DNA of 64,000 bases from Polytrichum commune. Its lineage: Eukaryota; Streptophyta; Polytrichopsida; Polytrichales; Polytrichaceae. Below, piece after piece: positions 55,760-64,000 of this stretch (position 1 is the first letter of the stretch; each line of letters opens with the position of its first letter). The notes below the pieces were generated by a model. It was not told the origin of the DNA, searched no databases, and worked only from the letters and a program-made list of their open reading frames with translations. The DNA lies in assembly GCA_950295325.1 (NCBI GenBank), contig OX485806.1, forward strand, positions 38,194,001-38,258,000. The letters run 5' to 3'. The translations under genes were made by a program, and so were the position numbers.

Positions 55760-57330
55760 ATCTCAACCGCTGCATTTCGGCAGATGGCCCATCCCATGCC
55801 TTTGGATTCCAGGCATGTGCACTTTGGACTCCGAGTCATTGTCCCCACTTCCCATCCCCATTGAGGAATCTTTTGAAATTAAATAAAAATAAACAATTCG
55901 CGACTGACCTAGTACGGTGGCAAAGCCAAAGAACTCGGACAACCAAACTACAGTCAAGCCGCCTTGTTTTGATAGAATAGCACATTTTGGGAAACGCCAA
56001 AAACCATCGTATTCATATCGGGAATCTACACTATATAAATTAGATGGGTCTTAAATGCTTTTACTCTTTTTGACTAGCCCACTGCATCTCTTCTTTCTTT
56101 TTTTTGAGACAGAAGGCCAACCGGCCAGCGCCAAAATGGATACCACAAAAGAAAAAACACGCGCCCTCACAGAGGGGAGGCGGGCCCCTCGGACGCGTGA
56201 GCACCTCCACGTAAAAGCGAAAAGAACACCGACCCCACCCAAGGACAACCCCCGGACCACCCAAACCAAGGACAACCCCCACCCCACCAACCAAGGACAA
56301 CCCCCTACCCACCAAAACCACCAGGACCCAAACGAAGGGTCGCCACCCTACCTACGCTGTCTCTTCCAATTCCAGTCCATGTGCAAATCATGACGTCGAC
56401 AAAGAACTCCCCGCGCGCCCCAGGTCTTGTCGAAGCCGCGCACCAATGCCTCTTTGGAGAAGCTGCTAATCTTACTGTGTTCCAACACCCTCTTCCAAGC
56501 CATCTTAGCGTAGATGATCAAAGCATCCCAAATTTGTTGCTTGACCTTAGATTCATGCCATTGTGTCTGGTTAAATACTTTGTCATTCCGTTCAATCCAG
56601 ATGGTCCAAAGGGTAATGCCCCTAAGAAGGTGCCAGATTTTAACCACTTTCCCGTATCTTTTGGGAATTCTTTCCCCGAACACCACTTGCTTCCAGTTGA
56701 AGCAGTCATAATTACCGGACCTAACCCCACACATTTCGTGCATGATGTAAGTAGCCCATCTCCATGCCAAGCCCACTGCATCTCCTAGGATATGAAACAC
56801 GCAATTGGAATGAGTTGATCAACCAATCCAAATAGAGGCCGTAGCCACTTTCCTCGTAATGTTTGGAGTTTGTATGAATAAGTTATTCATTGGTTTTGTT
56901 AGTGCTCCACCCAACCATCGAGGACGATGTCTCATTTTAAATCTAAATTTTATTTTTTTCTATTTCTATCTTTTCTCCTACAAAAAAGTAAAAATTTATA
57001 AATTGTCACTTTTTTAATGGTAACTATCTTACTTCTCTATAGATTCTTTTAGTATTCTATTAAAAATACTTTATCTCTTTAGGATCTAATACTACACCCC
57101 TGTTTAATACACAATTTAAATCAACCTTATTACATAGTGAATTTTTTTTTATAAATGAAAGTTTAGCTTTAACCATTTTCTAAATGTTCCTTAGTCAGTT
57201 AGTAATTTTTACTGATTTAGGTAGTGAAAAACAAAAAAATCAAATAATATTGGTATAAGGATTTATGATTTGTGTTTTCAATTATGTGCCAAACCAAATT
57301 TGGATGTTGAGTATTTTAATAATTTGAGTG
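55760..57330. repeat. Duplicated segment R2, copy interrupted by insertions
   Basis: It aligns with 50548-51152. Interruptions are a LINE at 56091-56770 and an AT-rich stretch at about 56940-57195. Similarity resumes with 'tgatttaggtagtgaaaaac' and ends around an ATT microsatellite (57328-57358). Confidence 0.85.
56077..56784 (-). mobile_element. 5'-truncated LINE insertion with 14-bp target duplication
   Basis: The target sequence GCCCACTGCATCTC occurs at 56077-56090 and again at 56771-56784, whereas the uninterrupted relative at 50860 has it once. The insert (56091-56770) reads on the minus strand and ends in an A-rich tail (complement of 'ttctttctttttttt'). Its frame (stop at 56348) encodes KQVVFGERIPKRYGKVVKIW and TLWTIWIERNDKVFN, typical of the C-terminal zf-RVT region of plant L1-type ORF2. 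It has the structure of target-primed reverse transcription, severely 5'-truncated. Confidence 0.93.
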
Positions 57331-59500
57331 TTGAATTATTATTATTATTATTATTATTAGTGATATTACCTTGTATGAACTCAAAATGAAAGAGGTTAGG
57401 GGTGAAAAGGTTGTTCAAAAGCGTTGGAATTTCAAGTCAAATCAATGATGTGTTATAATTTGTAATTTAATTTCAAAAATGCTTGTTGTGGACCATACAT
57501 ACAAAAGGAAATTGTACAAGATGAATTTCAAACTACGTTCATACAATTGGAACTAGCAACATCATTGTTGTTTTTCATCAATTATTTTGGGAACAATTGA
57601 CAACATATACTCATTGATTTGGCCCCTTGAGTAGGATTTCAAGATGAGTCAGATCTATTGCTTTGCATACCCTTGGCATTTGCCATCCCAACCCATGTGC
57701 AAACAAGGATGTAGGATATCTCCTCCTCTTCACTTTATCTCTCCTCTTTCCATCCCTACACCTCCATCTATTCCGTCACAATCGCTACAAATGTGAAGCA
57801 CATGTTCAACTCAATCTCATTGTCAAAATCTAAAATTTGAATTGTATGTGTATAGAACATGCCTAAAAACATGCGTGAAGCTTTAATTGTTTAACATCCT
57901 TCAGAGTTCGTCACAAAGGACGTAAGCGATCTCCAACTTCAGATTCTTAATGGAACTATCAAAATGAAGATATCCATGCTATATAGGTAATATAGGTCAA
58001 CCCAATTATGATTACTAATGAGCCTACAATGGTTATCATGTTTTGAGTACAAAACCCAATCTCTTTTGAATAGATGTCTTTATGGTATCCGTCCTTTTAG
58101 TCACACCTAACTACATACCACTCAAATATAGGTGTTTGATTTAAGATAAGTAACCAAATTATGCACAAATTCTATCTTACGTGATTCATTGAATGTTAAT
58201 TCATAATATTATTCAGATCCATAACAAGGTTTTGTGGGACTAACGGTATTTCATAGAATACTCTCTTATATCAACCTGAATGTGGGAAATATTAGGAAAT
58301 ATTCTTTGGAATATTTTCAATCCCACAAAACATTGTTATGAATAGGAATAATGTTATGTTCGACTTGCAACAATGAACCAATTTATCTAGGTCGCATTCT
58401 TTTTTGGAAAACACATATTCTCTTTGATGTTTGTTGTTATGGGACATATGATTTCTCATGAAGAATTTAGTATTTTTTGGAACACCAAAGTTGGGGCACA
58501 TTATGACAAAAGTTTCAACAAGTTGTAACAAGACAACATATCAATATGAAAGAGTTCAACTATTAATGTGGTCTGCAATAGGCATGTGACATGGTACTAT
58601 TTTGTGCCACACAAAATCAAAATATCTACAGTAGATACAAAATTATATAACTTGGGACCAATTGTTGTTCAAACCCCTACTACATGAAGCTTCAGACCTT
58701 TAAATATCACCTCCATAATGGGTCCCTATTATAACTTGGTAAAACCCATGTAAAGCATTCAAGTCTTTGAAATTAGATAAATTCATAACAAGTAAACTTC
58801 GCTCGGGTTTTACTTGTATTTATTGGGGATGATAGGAGATCCCAATGTGAGACTATTTATTAAAAAGAGGGCACTTGAGTGGGAGAAAGCAAACAATCCC
58901 CTATTGGTAGGGCAATTGTTTTCACCGTGTGAATTGCACGGAGGACGTGCTACTTGTGGGTGGACTTCAACCAACATAAAGGTAGTTGCTTGTCGCACAA
59001 TATCGCTCTCGTACAAAAAAAAAAGGTTTTTAATGCGAGTTAGGCTTACAAAGTATACATATGGAATGTGTATTGTTCCATTTAGTTTCCAAGACATATG
59101 AATAGAGCCGTGTGAATAATGTGGGAGAGGTAAGTGTACCATAAGACCCCAAAATATTTCTCACAAGAGAAGTTTATTTGATCCATGAACTCCTTGTATC
59201 CAGGCTCAAGAGTTCGTATGTTTTCATTCATGAAGCCACTTTTGTCACACCCAATTTGTAAAAAGTGCCCGTGGGTGTGACAATATTACACAAATGATAT
59301 TCGTGCCAATCACTATAAATATTATAGAGTCTAATACACTATGTTTTAAAAACTTGAGAGTAACGTTACATCCTATACCACATATTAATCTTAAATAAAT
59401 GGTTGCGTTCATCTTAAAACCTACATAGTACATCTTATTTTTTTGAATACCTCGCAAAGGTTAAGACATTTCTTCCATGTTACTCCCAACACTACTGGGC
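57331..59500. other. Intergenic, R3-like copy, no gene recognised
   Basis: 57960-58140 belongs to the dispersed R3 family (see 2040-2290 and 4265-4480). Short open frames have no motifs. Confidence 0.4.
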
Positions 59501-59511
59501 TTGTCCGTACT

Positions 59512-59614
59512 ACCACACACTTGCATTTGACATAATGGTCCTTTGTGTCAAAGTTGTCATTTGCCAAAATGGTCACTTTTGCACCAAAGGACCATTGAGT
59601 CAATTGCAAGTGGT
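59512..59614. repeat. Hairpin-forming inverted repeat, about 100 bp
   Basis: Arms at 59512-59547 and 59581-59614 pair over about 33 bp with several mismatches; the best block is AATGGTCCTTTG with CAAAGGACCATT. It could be a very short MITE or a small-RNA-type hairpin; undecided. Confidence 0.6.
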
Positions 59615-60184
59615 GTTTGAACCCACCATCCTAGTTATAGAAAGATTTGCCCACTCATGCACACATATGTTTGCTTTGTAAGCTCCTTGTTGTTAAACAA
59701 CTTGGAAACATTCCTCTATATATAGAAAGAGATAGATAGATTTGGTAAAGGCTAAAGAATCTATATTTATTTCCAAAAAAAAAGAAAAAGCATATGCAAC
59801 CCACATAAATTTGCAAAATATTTAAAGAAATGATCATGTCAAGCATGTGAAAGAAGTGAAGCACCAGGAGGCACCACGTTCCAATCCTAGCTTTGTAACT
59901 AAGCATCACATTTCTCTCTCTGTCTTTCCACGATTATTACATGATGAGTTAGTTGAGATTGGAGGGCCTTCCCATAGTTGCAAGAGCAAGGTAGGTTGCT
60001 TACCTCACTCGAGCTCTTTATAAATTTATCCACTGGGTTTACCTCACCTAGTTTTGGTACTTACTGCATGCCTGATGTTGAAGTTTACCTCATCTAGCCT
60101 CGCGATGTGGTTGATATGAAAGAAATTTCTTATTAGCTTTTGGGCTAAACATGCTGCAAAGAAAATAAAAGCCTTCATTAAATA

Positions 60185-61052
60185 TTGTTGAATATTCAAA
60201 GTCAAAATTTTAGCTTTTTTAAACCAATCCCTACGCCCCACGATGACGACCTTTGCATGTGATGAGAACCCCTACCTCCATTGTCTAGAACCAACACAAC
60301 ATAATTGGGTACAAGACTCAAGCTAGATCAAAGTCCAAGATGGCCACCTCACGATCCCATCTGGTTTGGTTGTAAAACCATCCCCTTGCATCCCACGTAC
60401 CGGCCCCTTTGTTGCCTAGAACTGACCCCCTTTGTATCCATAACCGACCGACCCCCTTGGCTTTGTGGGTGTACGACCTTGGCGTTGTGGGCTTGAACCA
60501 TTCCCCCATGTGAATAGAATGGCTAAAATAGGCATTGACAAGCAACCTTAAACCCACCTTGAAACCGACTCGAGATAGAGTGGGACCCGTTACCTACCCT
60601 ACATGGAGGTAGTGGAGGTTGGTATGAGGTGGCGCCACTAATTGCACCTAGAACCATTACTATGTGGGCCCGAGCACTCCTACACCATGGGGAACAATAT
60701 AAGTCAATAGAGCGTTGGCGATTGGGAGGTATTTATAAGTGTTGAATTTAGGTGGGGTGTTGATTTTAGCACCCTCTACCTTATATGGATTATTACCTAT
60801 TGACTACTCATACTTCGTCAATAAATCATGCAAAATGCCACCACCTAACAAAAAATGTAGAATTTTCTTTGCACACATTCACATAGGGTATTTCCTAAGA
60901 CCCAAGTTGTCATAAAAGTAAAGGAGTGTTAAATGGTTACTCTTTACGAGTAGCCCAATTCTCCTAAGATATGAAACACATATTAAGTACGGGTTGGTTA
61001 GCAAATCCAAAACGAGGTTGTAGCCACTTTTCTCGTAACTTTTGGAGCTCGG
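60185..61052. repeat. Dispersed repeat family R1, copy 2 (interrupted)
   Basis: 60185-60288 and 60850-61052 match 1-330 in order. About 560 bp of unrelated sequence lie between. The right end is cut by a LINE fragment at about 61053. Confidence 0.75.
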
Positions 61053-62318
61053 CTGAACACCCAGATAAATTACTACTAACAACAATTATACACCATATAT
61101 ATTGGACCTCACACAGAATCCACATACACAAAGTGCAAGCACACTTGGGCATTACTGGAAACAAAATAGTTGACACACTAGCCAACGAAGGGACGCTAAA
61201 AAGAAACCAACCACTACATCTCACATACACATAGCTCACCCTACTCCATATTGACTAGCAAGCTACCCCACTGCCACACACGATGGAGCCATCTTTAACC
61301 TTCACACATTCATACTAAAAGAACATAGAAATCATGAACATGATGTAATCAAAAACAAATTCCCATACGTTGACCAATGGTTATCAACAATCAAATAAAC
61401 CATAAACTCTCTAACCACTTTTGGAAAACCAAAAGTGTAATAGACGCCCAAATCACCCAAACTTTAAAATTTAGATATGCCCAAAACATGGGTAATTATA
61501 GAAAAATATATGTTATGGCCCCTACACATCAACATCCCAATTGCACAATGTGCCATAACAATAGCATAGACACATGGCCACACCTCCTATCAATATGCAA
61601 AACCCCATTTATAAAGGGCCTAAGAATAGCATGACATAACAAAGCAGTACATCTCATCACCCAAATACTACAAGCCAACAAAAACACATGGTTTTTCACA
61701 CTGACCAATGTATGCAAATTTAACAACAAACCACCCAACCTAACAGTCCCGGACTGGCTCCTCAAATGCACATGTCACGGAACCAAATACAAACACCAAT
61801 ATCACCCTCTCATGCACTTACAGTCCAACTCATAAAATGCACATACTGCCATGACATATTCCCCGATCAAGCCCTCACACAAAAACATACCAAACATCCA
61901 CTAATTAACATCATACAAAATAATGGATGGAAAACCAACCCCCTCATTACCATCACAACTTGGGTGAGAGGCGCTATACATGAACATTCCATTTAAAAAA
62001 CTGGCCGATCTAGACATCCCAAAATCAAGCACTAAAACCCTCATGAAGTTGCCTTCATACAATGCATGTGGGATATCTCAACTCCCACTTCCCACAAACC
62101 ATATGGGTTTATTTAAACCTTATTATTCATTCTTATGCCTCCATACAATGACTACGAGCAACCTATTGCTCTACCTTCAACACGTCCATCTAATATAACT
62201 TACCATATTAAACTTGCCGACCTTAATGGAATCACAAGTTGCATTTGAGTGATATGGCCAACTTATACTTGGTTTTGTCATAATCTGCATTTAAAAAAAT
62301 AAAAAAATAAAAAAATCC
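61053..62318 (+). mobile_element. LINE 3' end with RNase H domain, decayed
   Basis: Plus-strand frames encode IHKVQAHLGITGNKIVDTLA, the conserved end of a LINE-type RNase H domain, then a CTMCHNNSIDTWPHLLSIC zinc-knuckle-like motif and later CTYCHDIF. Frames shift between these blocks. An A-rich tail (runs of 7 A) at about 62292-62318 marks the 3' end. The 5' end truncates inside the R1 copy. Presence of RNase H points to an I- or L1-like LINE clade. Confidence 0.8.
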
Positions 62319-63559
62319 TCTTGACTTTTGCTAATGTTTTTGGCATGGATTATGATTCCACTCTCGATAGAGTCGTGAATGATTCACATTCAACAAACTT
62401 TGGGGAAAATGCCGGTTAATCAAGAAGTAACAATCTAATCAATATGACAGTTGGAATCTCATTGTTGTAATATTGAGGTCTCATTTTGACCTTTTAGGTT
62501 TGAAGAAAGAATCCTTAAATGAGTGAAAGAAAAATCTAAAACAAAGTTGCTATGTAAAATATTGTGGAATTTGCATAATGTAATCTGGTAACAAGATAAA
62601 TAGGGATACCAAATTTTTCTGTAACAATTGTTGCATGTAAATTTGAACCCCCCCCCCCCCCCAAAAAAAATTATTGATGAAAGTTTTGTTGCTTTATTGA
62701 GGTAGGAGTATATTTTCCATAGCTTAAATTAGGCACCTCATTGTACATCAAGACTAAAAGTTCATGGCAAACACCGAGAAAACACCTCTGAAGGGAAAGG
62801 GGGGGGGGTGGATGCACTCAATGTAGGCAGCCGGGGATTCGTGGCACTCAAGTAAAGTCATCCGGTAACAAAAATCGGATGAGTCCATCAAGAAGCTCAG
62901 ATGGAGCTTACTTTAGTGAAACACCTCCGAGTTGGCATGTAAGACCTATTTTCTCCCTCATAGCTATTTTGTAAATATTAATTAGTTGGCAAGGGGCAAT
63001 GATATGGCCTTGGATTCTCCGGAGGCGAAGTTTGTTGTCCGAGGCTTCGAGGTTGCCCAAGAAACTTGACCTCCATAAAACTCCCCTTCAAAAACGTGTC
63101 GCCACGTTGGCAACCATGTCATTTTTTCACCATTGTACAAAGTTCTCCACCAAAATGGACTCTCGGCCGTGCTGTAAACCACCACCAGACAAGAATGTCA
63201 CTCTCGACTAATCAAATTTCAAAATTCCCCTAGAATTCATGACCAGGGTGAACTTCTCCGTCAGGTGGTCCTACCTTTCCCACCAAAATTGACGCGATGA
63301 TTGTGCAATGGCACTTGAATAAAAGTTCCCTGACTTTGATGATGACACGAAACGTAATGTATTCCGTGAGGTACATCACATTAATAGGACTTCCAACAGC
63401 AGCAATCAACATACGGCTTGTGCAGACAGCCACACATCCAGGACCTGTACACACATGCATTGTCTGCAGACAGATAAGTTAGTGGGCTTGTGCAGACATC
63501 AACATGACACTTGCCTTGCAATTCTTAGTGTACAGACAACACTTCATGCATCCTATATA
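62319..63559. other. Intergenic, homopolymer tracts, no gene recognised
   Basis: A C-run of about 16 followed by an A-run lies near 62648-62670, and a G9 tract near 62801-62809. No gene motif. The 63000-63200 frames on both strands are not supported. Confidence 0.45.
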
Positions 63560-63955
63560 TTAAGGTAGGGGTGGCTATTTCCGTCCAAATTTCAGATGTG
63601 CCAATGGTAGTTGGGATGCTGAAACTATTTTTTTATAAATTTTGAGCGCTCCGCAAAGCTGGTGCAAGAGCAACTATGAAAAAATCAAAAATATCCAGCA
63701 TGTTTATGATTTCCTACAAATTTTTAAAGGAAACCTTGTAGACTGACCAACACTCGCACATAGGGTACGTGGTATATCCACAGGGTGGATTTCTAAAACC
63801 GATCGCTGGCAGCCAATGAAATGTTGGCAGCGCTGTGAACGGTAAAAGCACCTTGATAGGTGCTTTTGTAAACCCATGTAAAAGCACCTAAAAAGGTGCT
63901 TCCGACATAGGGGTCGACTTTACGACCCGCACAGAAATTGCCACCCCTACCTTAA
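63560..63955. mobile_element. MITE with TTAA borders and internal hairpins
   Basis: TTAA at 63560-63563 and 63952-63955 border an element whose ends are inverted repeats (GGTAGGGGTGGC, then .ATTTC.GT, about 21 bp). TTAA duplication is the hallmark of piggyBac-type insertion, though the termini are not the classic CCC type. Two hairpins lie near the right end: 63844-63867 (arms AAAAGCACCT) and 63882-63901 (arms AAGCACCT). Confidence 0.8.
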
Positions 63956-64000
63956 AAGCAGCTCCCAAGAATGGTCGTGCAGAGCAGTATTCTGTGGCAA

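Noticed and set aside
1-64000. tRNA, rRNA or full-length LTR retrotransposon
   Set aside because: I looked for T-arm words, long direct terminal repeats and gag-pol motifs by eye and saw none convincing. A dedicated scan would be needed to be sure.

Overview
This looks like nuclear DNA of a land plant, probably a bryophyte and most likely a moss. The main reason is one large gene at 37.8-45.2 kb (minus strand) whose exons join a protein kinase, an NB-ARC ATPase and leucine-rich repeats. This kinase-NBS-LRR (PNL) resistance-gene class was described from mosses. Plant-type introns, telo-boxes, relics of plant tRNA-methyltransferase and augmin genes, LINE fragments and many small inverted-repeat elements fit a repeat-rich plant genome. 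Species and lineage cannot be fixed from this sequence alone.

Layout. 1-4.5 kb is non-coding repeat DNA with a clear 501-bp MITE. 4.5-5.5 kb holds three tandem copies of the last exon of a METTL2/6-like tRNA methyltransferase gene; the rest of that gene lies at 23.8-24.5 kb, on the same strand and carrying frameshifts. Between them is an island of about 18.3 kb (5.5-23.8 kb) bounded by an imperfect inverted repeat of about 35 bp. It carries a multi-exon gene ending in an FCP1-like phosphatase domain, a gene with a ParB/DGQHR-like motif, and on the other strand a DUF7869 (transposase-like) gene. The frames are interrupted by in-frame stops and a frameshift, so the island looks like a decaying large mobile element. 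It also carries at least 15 copies of a palindrome with consensus TTACGGACGCGCGTCCGTAA. I saw none outside the island. Every coding intron I could model inside the island holds at least one copy, whereas the two introns of the PNL gene and the introns of the augmin relic hold none. Several copies differ symmetrically in both arms, so the dyad symmetry itself is kept. This is the most unusual feature of the window.

24.6-35 kb is intergenic: repeats, a 0.35-kb GATA/TATAGA microsatellite, MITEs with TA and 8-bp target duplications, and long G/C homopolymers. 35.1-42.0 kb is a 72-bp-period coding minisatellite of about 90 units. The part from 42.0 to 37.77 kb is the open LRR region of the PNL gene (about 55 repeats, predicted protein 2336 aa). 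The part from 37.77 to 35.1 kb is the same array beyond stop codons and a frameshift.

45.3-64 kb is intergenic and repeat-rich: a 600-bp tandem duplication, a decayed AUG3 (HAUS3) gene at 51.3-53.0 kb, a 225-bp MITE, a METTL exon fragment, a duplicated segment split by a 680-bp LINE insertion with a 14-bp target duplication, a second LINE tail with an RNase H domain, and a MITE with TTAA borders near the right edge. Copies of one dispersed repeat family (R1) lie near both ends of the window.

Only the PNL gene looks fully intact. The three island genes probably belonged to one element and are transcribed outward from a central non-coding block (about 16-19.3 kb). The METTL and AUG3 sequences are host-gene remnants.
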